NCBI GenBank assembly: GCA_026989935.1
Contig: JALSIN010000004.1
Coordinates: 1-35,839, forward strand
DNA length: 35,839 bases
Direction: 5' to 3'
From: Polyangiaceae bacterium
GTDB taxonomy: Bacteria; Myxococcota_A; Polyangia; Nannocystales; Nannocystaceae
Below, one piece after another: positions 1 through 7,949 of this stretch; positions within the stretch are counted from its first letter, which is position 1, and each line of letters begins with the position of its first letter. The notes below the pieces were generated by a model. It worked only from the letters and a program-made list of their open reading frames with translations, was not told the DNA's origin and searched no databases. The position numbers and the translations under genes were made by a program.

Positions 1-1026
1 CTGTACTATTGCGAGTTTGCTCTCGTTCGTGACGTTGCGTACCCGAGCAACAAGGTGAATGTCATCCCGAGTGATGATCTCGCTCTTCTCGCCATTCTAA
101 ACTCTCGCACTATGTGGTGGCTGATGCATCGTCACTTCGTGGGGATGAAGGACGGCGCCCTCTCAGTCGATGTCGAAGCGCTCGGCCGACTACCGGTCCC
201 CCCGCTCATGGAGACGATGCATGACACCCTCGTCGACTGGGCCTCAAGGCTGGTGGACTTCGCGGCACACAGACACGCCGGGGAAACCGAGTCGGACGTG
301 GAGCTGGTACCAGACCGCAACATCGCTCTTGCTGAAATGGTCATCGACGCCGTCGTTGCGCAGGCCTTTGGGCTGTCGCAGTCCGAGCGCGAGATCATCA
401 GAGCGTCACTTCCTCAAAGAGACCCAATTGAGGTGGCAACACGCTCCTTGACAAACAGCGACTGCGAGATGCTCGCACGCGAGGCCGATCGCATCGCAGG
501 TACGCATCTGACAGCTGCAGCCGCTTCAGCACGGAGCGAGTTGGAAAGCGGCGCGTGGGAGCGGCCGATGCAGGATCCGCGTGCTGAAGCAGGCGCTGCG
601 CTGGCTGCGGTTCTCAAGACATTGGATTGCCCGACGCCGGCACGTACGGTGCGTCTGGCTACCATCCTCGTCTTGGAGCCGCGGCTCGCGACTCCCTCAT
701 TCGACGCGGCAGAGGCTCGGCTGTGGCGCCGGCTAGTGGGCGCGGAAGCAGAGCCGCTTCCGTCTGGAATCGCGTCCTTCATGCCTCCGGCCGACCACGC
801 GTGGGGTGCGGCGGTCCGCCAGCTCCGAGGAAGTGGGATGCTCGTCGAGGATTCCGCCGCCAACACCTGGGCGCCTGGACCGGGGCTGGACGCCATCGAA
901 ACGGAGGGCTGGCCTGACGGGCGCGCCAGGATGATCCGGCGTCTCCTCCAAGGCCGCGATGAACGTGAGCTGGAGCAGCGGCTCCCCGAAGCTGTCCGGA
1001 GGTGGATCGATGCCGCGGCAGCTTGA
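1..1026 (+). CDS. C-terminal part of a probable Type IIG / Eco57I-like DNA methylase (5' end outside window)
   Basis: The frame is open from base 1 (L-Y-Y-C-E-F...), so the ORF-track start at 55 is an internal GTG and the gene begins upstream. The visible first ~120 residues match the pattern of a TaqI-like/Eco57I C-terminal specificity region: 'LLAILNSRTMWWLM', then 'LGRLPVPPL', then a helical stretch ending 'AQAFGLSQSEREII'. In that family this part recognises target DNA, while the methyltransferase core (NPPY motif, not visible here) lies upstream. About 200 further residues follow. They are helical then wHTH-like in feel, and I do not recognise them. The stop overlaps the next gene by 17 nt, implying one operon. 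GC is lower than in the rest of the window. Alternatives are a BREX-type PglX end or a lone specificity protein. Confident in the broad class, not in the system. Confidence 0.6.
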   Translation: MYYCEFALVRDVAYPSNKVNVIPSDDLALLAILNSRTMWWLMHRHFVGMKDGALSVDVEALGRLPVPPLMETMHDTLVDWASRLVDFAAHRHAGETESDVELVPDRNIALAEMVIDAVVAQAFGLSQSEREIIRASLPQRDPIEVATRSLTNSDCEMLAREADRIAGTHLTAAAASARSELESGAWERPMQDPRAEAGAALAAVLKTLDCPTPARTVRLATILVLEPRLATPSFDAAEARLWRRLVGAEAEPLPSGIASFMPPADHAWGAAVRQLRGSGMLVEDSAANTWAPGPGLDAIETEGWPDGRARMIRRLLQGRDERELEQRLPEAVRRWIDAAAA

Positions 1027-2986
1027 CCTGGTGACGAGGCCTGGGCTGCGGGTGACTCCCAAGCCCAATCGCGCTGAGCCCACCCTCTGGGTGAGGCGCC
1101 TTGTCATCTGGAGCGAGCCGGGCATCGTGCTGCGGGACATCACCCTCCGCCCTGGCCTCAACATCGTGTGGTCGCCTGACCCTGCGGACCGCGGCACGGC
1201 GGACGATGCCACTGGAGCCCTTGGGCACGGGAGCGGGAAGACGCTCTTCTGCCGATTGCTTCGCTACTGCCTCGGCGAGGATCGCTTCGCGACGGATGCC
1301 CAGCGCGACCGGATCGCTCTCGCCTTAAAGGAGGGGATGGTCGGAGCCGAGGTGATTGTGGATGGCACTTCCTGGTCCATTGTCCGGCCTCTCGGCCTGG
1401 GACGAACGACTGCCGCGGTGCCGAACGGCAACCTGGACGAGTTGGCCGCCAGCAAGGTGGACGCCACCGGGATGGCACCGTTCCTGGAGGCTGTCCAGGG
1501 CGCGGTGCTTCCCGAAGAAGTCGCCGCTCTCGTACCTGGAGGAAGCGATCACCGGGCGTGGTTGGTCGCTCTCGCATGGCTGACGCGAGACCAGGAATGC
1601 CGTTTCGGGAGCGTACTCGACTGGCGGTCGACGGCGTCGGAGTCCGGCTCCCCGGCTCGAGGTCTCTCCACGACGAAGACGTTGGACGCCTTGCGGGCTC
1701 TCGTTGGCGCCATCGCCCCCGAGGAGCACGCGCTTCGTCTGGAGGTCGACGAACTACAGCGCGCTCGAACCGCCGCTGAACGGGAGGCTGCCCACCGCCA
1801 ATGGGATGCGGCCCGGAAGCGAACGTGGCTCGCCAAGGCCTTGTCCTTGGACCAGGACGACGTGCCGCCGGGGGACTTGGCGGTCGAGGTCTTCAAGAAG
1901 ACGGCGCGAGAGCAGCTCGCCCGCGTCGCGCAGGTCGATCCGTCCACCGACGTGGCGGACCTCGAAGCCCTCCGGACCGAGTACGACCACGCGAGGACCC
2001 GTGTTGAGGCTCTCACCAAGGAGGTGGCCGAAGCCGACGCGCGGATGCCGGAGATCGAGCGACTGGTGACGCACATCAAGGGCGAGCTTCCCGGCCTGTC
2101 GTTTTCAGCCCTGGAAGCCCAGCAACCCATCTGCCCGGTCTGCGAGGTCCCCATCGACCGTGCCCTCGCCAAGGGCTGCAAGCTTTCCCACAAGCTGCCG
2201 GACCTGGACGAAGTGCGGAGGCGCAGAGAGCAGCTTCAAAGAGACCTCGACGAAGAGACGAAGCGTTTGGCGACTAGCAAGACGAACAGGGCGCGGGCCG
2301 CCGATGAGCTTGCTACCGCTACGCAACAAGCGGATGCACTTCGCCAACGGCTGCGTGCTGCCGAGCGTGCGCGAGAAGACCGGAGGGACGCCTGGTACAC
2401 GGCGAGGCGCCTGATCGACGACGCCGACGGGTTTGGAGAGTTGCTGCACGCGCGAAATGCAGCGACGGCCGAGGCCCATCGGTTGGACTCTGTCATCGAA
2501 GCGAAGCGTGAACAGGCTGCCGCATTCCGTGACGAGCGGGCCCGGGTGTTCCGCCGCATCTCCGCTGCGTTCGACGCCATTGTGCGCGACCTCGCGGGCG
2601 AGGAGGCGTCTGGGCGCATCGCCCTCGATGGGAACGGCTTGCACCTCACCGTCGAGCTTGGCGGCGAGCGGTCCACCGCCGCCATCGACTCGCTGAAGGT
2701 GCTCGCCTTCGACTTGGCCGTCCTGTGCGTGAGCATAGAAGGGAGCACGCATCTCCCGGCGTTCCTCGTTCACGATAGCCCGAGAGAGGCGGACCTCGGA
2801 CTCAGCGCCTACCATCGCCTGTTTCGACTCGCCCGCGCACTCGAAGATGTCGGAGAGGATCCACTCTTCCAGTACATCGTGACCACGACAACCCGGCCAC
2901 CCGCAGAGCTGAACACCGAGCCGTGGCTACGACTGACCCTCAAGGGCGCCCCGGCAGATCGTCGCCTACTTCGAAAGAATCTTTGA
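1010..2986 (+). CDS. Rad50/SMC-like ATPase with zinc-hook motif, defence-associated
   Basis: The protein is 658 aa from the ATG at 1010. I prefer this to the track start at 959 because GGAGG lies at 998-1002 with 7-nt spacing. It has an N-terminal ATPase lobe with Walker A GHGSGKT (residues 72-78). A long charged, helix-rich middle follows, with CPVC at 375-378 at its centre and a further Cys near 391, the layout of a Rad50 zinc hook between two coiled-coil arms. A C-terminal lobe carries 'GGERSTAAIDSLKVLAFD' in the signature position and Walker B/D-loop 'FLVHDSPREAD' (Asp589). Such proteins dimerise on DNA and couple ATP hydrolysis to sensing or remodelling DNA ends. The 17-nt overlap with the methylase-like gene suggests translational coupling and a shared complex. 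It is not obviously DndD, LmuB or JetC. ATPase class confident, system unknown. Confidence 0.72.
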   Translation: MPRQLDLVTRPGLRVTPKPNRAEPTLWVRRLVIWSEPGIVLRDITLRPGLNIVWSPDPADRGTADDATGALGHGSGKTLFCRLLRYCLGEDRFATDAQRDRIALALKEGMVGAEVIVDGTSWSIVRPLGLGRTTAAVPNGNLDELAASKVDATGMAPFLEAVQGAVLPEEVAALVPGGSDHRAWLVALAWLTRDQECRFGSVLDWRSTASESGSPARGLSTTKTLDALRALVGAIAPEEHALRLEVDELQRARTAAEREAAHRQWDAARKRTWLAKALSLDQDDVPPGDLAVEVFKKTAREQLARVAQVDPSTDVADLEALRTEYDHARTRVEALTKEVAEADARMPEIERLVTHIKGELPGLSFSALEAQQPICPVCEVPIDRALAKGCKLSHKLPDLDEVRRRREQLQRDLDEETKRLATSKTNRARAADELATATQQADALRQRLRAAERAREDRRDAWYTARRLIDDADGFGELLHARNAATAEAHRLDSVIEAKREQAAAFRDERARVFRRISAAFDAIVRDLAGEEASGRIALDGNGLHLTVELGGERSTAAIDSLKVLAFDLAVLCVSIEGSTHLPAFLVHDSPREADLGLSAYHRLFRLARALEDVGEDPLFQYIVTTTTRPPAELNTEPWLRLTLKGAPADRRLLRKNL

Positions 2987-3012
2987 CCGATGCCCAGTGG
3001 AGACGCGACACG

Positions 3013-3090
3013 ATGAGCACGATCAGCAACACCTTCCGCACTGGAGAGTCGAGCGGCCCGAGACCGCAGTTCGGATACGTTGATGCGTGA
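3013..3090 (+). other. Possible 25-codon leader ORF between the ATPase and AlbA_2 genes
   Basis: An ATG at 3013 has GGAGA at 2999-3003 upstream and encodes MSTISNTFRTGESSG... for 25 residues. Its TGA (3088-3090) lies inside the start of the AlbA_2 gene, whose ATG is at 3083. An even shorter ORF (ATG 2990, 8 codons) ends in an ATGA overlap with it. This could be a coupling leader, the remnant of a lost gene, or chance. Nothing about function can be read from it. Confidence 0.18.
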
Positions 3091-4538
3091 CCTCGATCAC
3101 CAGATCGCCGCCGGCGAGTCCGAGACGCTTGAGCTGAAGCGCTCGACCGCGCAGCTCGGCGCCGCTGGCAAGACGCTCTGCGCCTTCCTCAACGGCCAGG
3201 GTGGCAAGGTGGTCATCGGCGTCGCTGACGATGGGAAGATCGTCGGCCAGAAGGTCTCGGACAAGACGCGGCGCGAGATCGCGGCGATGCTCGACCGCTT
3301 CGAGCCGCCCGCGCCGGTGGATGTCGAATACGTGGACCTTCCGAGGAGCAACAAGAAGGTCATCGTGCTCTGCGTCCAGGCGCAGGAGGAGACCAGGCCC
3401 TTTGTCTTCGACGGGCGGCCGTACCAGCGCGTGCAGAGCACGACGTCGGTCATGCCCCAGGAGCGCTACGACCGGATGCTCCTCGAGCGGGCCCACGCGC
3501 GCCATCGGTGGGAGAACCAGCCCGCGGTCGACGTGACGCTCGATGACCTCGATCATGAGGAGATCCTGCGCACCCGCGAAGCCGCGATCCAGCAGCGGCG
3601 CATCTCGGCCGGCACGAGCACCGACATGGGCGACATCCTCGACCGGCTGGGCCTGCGGCGCGAGGGCGTGATCACCCAGGCCGCGCAGATCCTCTTACGG
3701 CACGCGCTTTCTGCCCGACTACCCGCAGGGCATGCTCAAGATGGGGCGCTTTCGCGGAACCAAGATCACCGGCGACATCCTCGACAACCGCCAGGAGCAC
3801 CTGCATGCCTTTGCCATGGTCCGCGAGGCCATGGCCTGGCTCGATCGCACCCTGCCGCTGGCCGCGCACTTCCCGCCCGGCAAGATCTTCCGCGAGGACC
3901 GGCTGCCCGTGCCGCCCGAGGCGCTGCGCGAGGTCCTGCTCAACGCCGTCATGCACCGGGACTACTCGCGGCCGAGCAGCTACGTGGCCGTGGCCGTCTT
4001 CGACGACCGGATCGAGGTCCGCAGCATGGGTGGGCTGCCCAGCAGCGTCACCGCCGAGTCGCTCTCGGGCGAGCACCGAAGCGTGCTTCGCAACCCGCTC
4101 ATTGCCGAGGCATTCCACCGCACGGGCGCGGTCGAGGTGTGGGGCCGCGGCACCAACCGGGTGTTCGAGGCCTGCGAGCGCTACGGCCTCGAACCGCCCA
4201 CCTTCGCGGAGGACGGTGGCTTCGTGATCGTCACCTTCCGGGCGCAGATCGGGCCCATCCCCCAAGTCGAGGGACCAAGTCGGGACCAAGTGGGGACCAA
4301 GTCGGGCCTAAGTCGGCACCAGGTCCAAGTCCTTGAAGAAGCGTTGGAGCCTCGCGCCATCGGGGATCTGATGCAGCTCTGCGGTCGGAGCAACCGCACC
4401 AAGTTCAGGGACCAAGTGATACGCCCCCTCCTCGAGGCCGGCCTGCTCGAGATGACCATCCCGGACAAGCCGCGCAGCTCGCAGCAACGCTATCGGACGA
4501 CCGAGGCCGGCAAGCGGTTGCTGAAGAAGGACAAGTGA
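3083..4538 (+). pseudogene. AlbA_2 (Schlafen-type) / RecG-like ATP-binding protein, broken by a single-base frameshift
   Basis: Two track ORFs (3080..4336 and 3732..4538) are halves of one ~485-codon gene. The N-terminal half has the AlbA_2 signature ('ESETLELKRS', 'CAFLNGQGGKVVIGVADDGKI'). The C-terminal half has 'MGRFRGTKITGDILDN', 'LREVLLNAVMHRDYSRPS' (GHKL-like ATP-binding part of this family) and a winged-helix tail. The break is at CTCTTAC (3692-3698). Removing one T (3695/3696) restores 'QILYGTRFLPDYPQG', the expected family sequence, so an inserted base explains everything. The ATG at 3083 is chosen over TTG 3080; no strong ribosome site is visible. McrB begins 15 nt after its stop. 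The family is common as a regulator or accessory near restriction genes. A sequencing indel would make this an intact gene. Confidence 0.75.
4262..4328 (+). repeat. 11-bp tandem repeat (about 6 degenerate units) inside the AlbA_2 gene
   Basis: The core unit GGACCAAGTCG recurs with exact 11-base spacing (equivalent bases at 4263, 4274, 4285, 4296, 4307, 4318), with 0-3 changes per unit. It encodes the linker between the ATP-binding part and the terminal winged helix. Because 11 is not a multiple of 3, successive units are read in rotating frames, and a change in unit number would shift the downstream frame. Confidence 0.85.
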
Positions 4539-4553
4539 AAGGAGACCGCCCCG

Positions 4554-6047
4554 ATGAGCATTGAGTCACTCGCTTCGATCATCGCCGGCGGTCAGCCGCC
4601 AGCGGTCAGCCGGGACACGCTCGCCGAGCAGACGCGGGACGCGATCGACGGGCTCTTTGGCAGCCGATACCAGGCGCGGTCGCGCTACTCGGCGCGGGTG
4701 GCGCTCATGCCCGGCGCCGATGCGGTGTCGTTTGCCGGGTTCGTACACGAGGACAGCCCGACCAGCGGCGTGTACGGCGGGATGTCGCTTGTCTGGTTCC
4801 CCATCGAGGCGACGGATGACGAGCCCGCCGGAAGCCTGCTGACCTTCGTCTGCGGCACGCGCGGCCTCGCGCCTGACGAACAGATCCTGGGTCGGCCGGG
4901 GCACGCTAGGCACCTTCAGGCGCTGCGTCGCTACCTGGGCAGGGAGCACGGAGCGGCGGTCTGGGTGAAGCACGACCCCACCAACCTCACCGAGCCCTTC
5001 CCCAAGGTGCTCCGTCCCAGCTTCGCCCGCTTCAAGCAGGTGCTCGACCGCTATGGAAACTACATCTACGCGGCGGTCCTCGTGCCCCGCGACTCCGAGC
5101 GCGCCCGCGGCGTCGTGTCGGCGTTCGTCGACTTCTACGCCTGGGAGCGCGGCTGGACGCCACTCAAGGCGGCCAAGCCCGAGACCGACGCGCTGAAGAA
5201 CGCGCTGCGCGGGCACCTCTTCCCCCGTGTGGGCAAGGACGAGGTGCACGCGCTGCTGCGGGAGCGGCGCTTCGTGATCCTCCAGGGCCCGCCCGGTACC
5301 GGCAAGACTCGGCTTGCCGCAGAACTGCTGGCGAGCAGGTTCGAAGGCAGGGGCATGGCCGTGCAGTTCCATCCCGCGGTCACCTACGAGACCTTCGTGG
5401 CCGGGATCTCGCCGGACGTGGAGCAGAGCGCGCTGCGCTTCCAGGTCAAGGGCGGCTGGCTCGTCGAGGCGGCCCGGCAGGCGAAGGAGGGAGACTTTCT
5501 CCTGGTCATCGACGAGATCAACCGGGCCGACCTCGGGCGCGTGCTCGGCGAGGCGATCTACCTCTTCGAGTCGCGCGAGATCGCCCGCGGCGAGGGGCGC
5601 ACGGTCAGGCTGCCGCACGGGCTCGACGACGGCACGGACACGCTGGAGATCCCCCAGGGGCTCTTCCTGCTCGGCACCATGAACAGCGCCGACCGCTCCA
5701 TCGCCATCCTCGACCTGGCGGTGCGGCGTCGGTTTGCCTTCGTGGACGTGTGGCCCGATATCGGCGTCGTCGCCGACCAGGGCCGACAGCTCGCCACCGA
5801 GGCCTTCGGGCGGCTGCTCGACGTTTTTGCCCAGTACGCGCCCGACGACGCGCTGGTGCTGGTCCCCGGCCACGCATACTTCCTGGCCGACAGCGACGAG
5901 GAGCTCATTCGCCGGCTGCGCTTCGAGCTCATGCCGCTGCTCATCGAGTACCTCCAGGAGGGGCGGCTCGGGGCCTGCGAGAGCGAGCTGCGCGCCTATC
6001 TCGACTGGCTCGAAGGAGAGATCGCCCGGCATGGCGCAAGCGCGTAG
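4554..6047 (+). CDS. mcrB: McrB-like AAA+ motor subunit of a Type IV (McrBC-like) restriction system
   Basis: The protein is 497 aa from the ATG at 4554, with AAAGGAGA at 4538-4545. The N-terminal ~190 residues ('FGSRYQARSRYSARVALMPG...', 'VYGGMSLVWFP') resemble the MrcB-N/DUF3578 type of DNA- or modification-reading domain; this part is less certain. The AAA+ core has Walker A GPPGTGKT (245-252), Walker B LLVIDEINRAD (D320, E321), the McrB-type sensor 'GTMNSADRS' (376-382) and 'DLAVRRRFAF', the arginine-finger region. McrB proteins form GTP-driven hexamers that translocate DNA and activate the McrC nuclease. The gene starts 15 nt after the AlbA_2 gene and overlaps mcrC by 17 nt, so the two products are surely made together. 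Codon use is less GC-extreme than in the recBCD region, fitting acquired DNA. Confidence 0.88.
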   Translation: MSIESLASIIAGGQPPAVSRDTLAEQTRDAIDGLFGSRYQARSRYSARVALMPGADAVSFAGFVHEDSPTSGVYGGMSLVWFPIEATDDEPAGSLLTFVCGTRGLAPDEQILGRPGHARHLQALRRYLGREHGAAVWVKHDPTNLTEPFPKVLRPSFARFKQVLDRYGNYIYAAVLVPRDSERARGVVSAFVDFYAWERGWTPLKAAKPETDALKNALRGHLFPRVGKDEVHALLRERRFVILQGPPGTGKTRLAAELLASRFEGRGMAVQFHPAVTYETFVAGISPDVEQSALRFQVKGGWLVEAARQAKEGDFLLVIDEINRADLGRVLGEAIYLFESREIARGEGRTVRLPHGLDDGTDTLEIPQGLFLLGTMNSADRSIAILDLAVRRRFAFVDVWPDIGVVADQGRQLATEAFGRLLDVFAQYAPDDALVLVPGHAYFLADSDEELIRRLRFELMPLLIEYLQEGRLGACESELRAYLDWLEGEIARHGASA

Positions 6048-7521
6048 AGCACGGCGTCGTCAGCCGGTCTTCGTCTCGGCGTGGAAGCCGAAGCAGCGGC
6101 CCTTGCTAACGCTTTCGGATCAGGGCGCGCCGGTGACCATCGAGCCGGGGCTCTTCGGCATCGGCGGGCGGGACCGGAGCTGGAACGCCCACGCCGAGAA
6201 CTTCATCAGCGCCAACCGCCCGCAGCTCGCGGCCCTCGACGTTCGACCCGAGCTCGCAGCAGAGACCCACGAGATCGCCCTGCGACTTTGCCCGGGCGGC
6301 ACGGTGGGCGCCATCCCGCTGCGCACACCCGACACGCGCAAGGTCGCCGGCGGCGTGGTGGTGCGCCCGCGCTTTGGCTGGGACGGGATCGGTCCACTCT
6401 TGCAGCAGATCGGCTGGGTCGCCTCGCCGCGCGTGCTCGAGATGCCGCTGGTTCCCGGGAGCGCCCGCGAGGTGCCGCCCTGGGTGCTGGCAGGCCCCGT
6501 GCTCCAGCGGCTGGCGAGCCTGCTGCGCGAGATCCGAAAAGGCTTTCGCATGCACGAGGAGGTCCGCCAGGCGCCGCGCGGGCAGATCCTCTGGCAGCGC
6601 TACGTGACCGAGCAGATGAGCCGCGGTGCCTTCCACCAGGTGCCGTGCCGTTTCCCGGAGCTTGGCCCAGACGCGCTACTACGCGCCTACCTGCGCTGGG
6701 GCCTCGAACGAGTGCACCGGTCGCTCGTGCCCTACGCCGTGATCGACCTGATCGCGCGGCGGCTCTCCGAACAGGCCGAGGGGTTGCTCAACAGCCTGAA
6801 GGACACCAGCGCCCGCGCCCCCGACCGCCGAACGCTGGACCAACTCATGCGCGGCGTCGGCCTGCCGTCGGCCGTGCTCCAGCGAGGCCTGCAAGCGCTC
6901 GGCTGGATCGTGGACGAGCGGGGCCTCGCGGGTGCGGCCGAGACCAACGGGCTCGCCTGGGCCTTACCCATGCATGAGCTCTTCGAGCGCTGGGTGGAGC
7001 ACGTGGCGTGCATCTGGGCCCGCGAGTTCGGCGGGGAGGTGCTCACCGGACGATCCGACGAGACCGTGGTTCCGATCGAGTGGGATCGCGGCGCCCACGG
7101 CAGCCTGCGCAGCCTCGTGCCCGACCTCGTCGTCCGCCACCAGGATCACGTCTACGTCATCGACGCCAAGTACAAGGGCCACTTCCAGGAGTTCGACGAT
7201 GCCCGCTGGCTCGCGCTCTCCAAGGAGCTTCGCAACGAGCATCGCCACGATCTGCATCAGGTCCTCGCCTACGCCTCGCTCTTTGGCGGCGCCGAGATCA
7301 CCGCGATCCTCGTCTACCCCATGTTCGAGCGAACTTGGTCCCGGCTGGCCGAGGTCGGGCGGACCGTGATCCAGGCATCGCTGTCCGGGGCTGGGCGACC
7401 GATCCGCCTCGCGCTTGCTGGCGTCCCGGTTCGGCTGCCCGAGGGCGTGTCCGTCGCCACGGTGGCGCGGACCCTCGACGCGCTGCGCGCATCCGAGACC
7501 CTGGCCGGAGAAGCGGCATGA
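6031..7521 (+). CDS. mcrC: McrC-like PD-(D/E)xK nuclease subunit
   Basis: The true start is the ATG at 6031 (MAQARRARRR), preceded by GAAGGAG at 6012-6018. The track ORF beginning at 5734 just extends through mcrB in another frame. The protein is 496 aa. The C-terminal third carries the nuclease core: 'LVPDLVV' (D365), then 'VYVIDAKYKG' (D378, K380), the PD...D-x-K pattern of McrC. A later 'HDLHQVLAYASLFG' supplies the conserved Q-x-x-x-Y of this fold. The N-terminal half ('GTVGAIPLRTPDTRKVAGGVVVRPRFGW') is the part that docks to McrB in the family. It overlaps mcrB by 17 nt, and its TGA overlaps the next ATG (ATGA at 7518). All expected catalytic residues are present. Whether it acts on methylated, other modified or plain DNA cannot be read from sequence. 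Confidence 0.85.
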   Translation: MAQARRARRRQPVFVSAWKPKQRPLLTLSDQGAPVTIEPGLFGIGGRDRSWNAHAENFISANRPQLAALDVRPELAAETHEIALRLCPGGTVGAIPLRTPDTRKVAGGVVVRPRFGWDGIGPLLQQIGWVASPRVLEMPLVPGSAREVPPWVLAGPVLQRLASLLREIRKGFRMHEEVRQAPRGQILWQRYVTEQMSRGAFHQVPCRFPELGPDALLRAYLRWGLERVHRSLVPYAVIDLIARRLSEQAEGLLNSLKDTSARAPDRRTLDQLMRGVGLPSAVLQRGLQALGWIVDERGLAGAAETNGLAWALPMHELFERWVEHVACIWAREFGGEVLTGRSDETVVPIEWDRGAHGSLRSLVPDLVVRHQDHVYVIDAKYKGHFQEFDDARWLALSKELRNEHRHDLHQVLAYASLFGGAEITAILVYPMFERTWSRLAEVGRTVIQASLSGAGRPIRLALAGVPVRLPEGVSVATVARTLDALRASETLAGEAA

Positions 7522-7581
7522 AGGGCTACGTCGCCGTCACCGATCCCGGGTGGTACGAGCACCTCGCCCAGGAGCCCGGTC
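7518..7581 (+). pseudogene. N-terminal remnant of a probable HNH endonuclease gene, cut off by the IS3 element
   Basis: An ATG at 7518 overlaps the mcrC stop (ATGA). It encodes MKGYVAVTDPGWYEHLAQEP before the reading frame runs into the insertion sequence and stops at 7614-7616. This beginning ('...VTD.xWY..L...P') resembles my recollection of HNH-type restriction endonucleases that start this way. With only ~22 residues the assignment is tentative. The coupled start shows a real fourth gene of the operon. No matching continuation is seen beyond the element's right end, so the remainder is gone from this locus. Confidence 0.5.
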
Positions 7582-7604
7582 TGGCTCTGCCCCGATTTCT
7601 TGGA
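7582..7604 (+). repeat. Left terminal inverted repeat of the IS3 element
   Basis: The 23-base end TGGCTCTGCCCC...CTTGGA matches the reverse complement of 8319-8341 at 19 positions. It directly follows the HNH gene remnant. Confidence 0.85.
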
Positions 7605-7625
7605 CAACTCCGATAAGGCAAAAGG

Positions 7626-7949
7626 ATGTTCCGAAGCATGTCCAAGAAGGAGTCCTCAGGAGCACGAAGGCGGTTTACCGCCGAGCACGAAGCCCAGGTC
7701 GTTCGGCTCTGCCAGCAAACCGGGAAGACGGCGTACGCGGTCGCGACCGAGCTTGGCCTTGCTCCCAACTCGGTCACGAGGTGGGTCCGCCAGGCGCAGA
7801 TCGATGCGGGCGGTGGGGGCGAAGGTCCGCGGACCACGGCCGAGCGCGAAACGTTGGCGGCGCTGCGACGTGGGAACCGAACGCTCCGCCAGGAACGAGA
7901 CAACCTGCGGAAGGCCATCGTGCTTTTCGCAAGGGCGGGTACGGCGTGA
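7626..7949 (+). CDS. IS3-family transposase OrfA (DNA-binding helix-turn-helix protein)
   Basis: The protein is 107 aa from the ATG at 7626; an ATG at 7638 (MSKKESSGARRRF) is an equally good start. The N-terminal half is the IS3/IS911 helix-turn-helix: 'RRRFTAEHEAQVVRLC', then 'YAVATELGLAPNSVTRWVRQA'. The C-terminal half is the leucine-zipper-like 'LRRGNRTLRQERDNLRKA'. In intact elements OrfA is fused to OrfB by a -1 frameshift to make the transposase. Here the following -1 frame (GTG at 7946) starts OrfB-like sequence that is quickly lost. OrfA alone can bind the ends but not transpose. Confidence 0.85.
   Translation: MFRSMSKKESSGARRRFTAEHEAQVVRLCQQTGKTAYAVATELGLAPNSVTRWVRQAQIDAGGGGEGPRTTAERETLAALRRGNRTLRQERDNLRKAIVLFARAGTA

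Noticed and set aside
3692-3698. Programmed ribosomal frameshift in the AlbA_2 gene
   Set aside because: CTCTTAC is not a slippery heptamer, no stem-loop or upstream ribosome-like site stands out, and the family is not known to use frameshifting.
4566-6032. 488-aa - strand ORF opposite mcrB
   Set aside because: Mirror of the mcrB codon pattern; no recognisable domain.
1-7521. Assignment to BREX, DISARM, Dnd/Ssp, Lamassu, Wadjet or CoCoNuT
   Set aside because: The hallmark partners (PglZ, DrmA/DrmB, DndB-E, LmuA, JetA-D, TerY-P) are not seen in the window; only McrBC-type assignment is supported.
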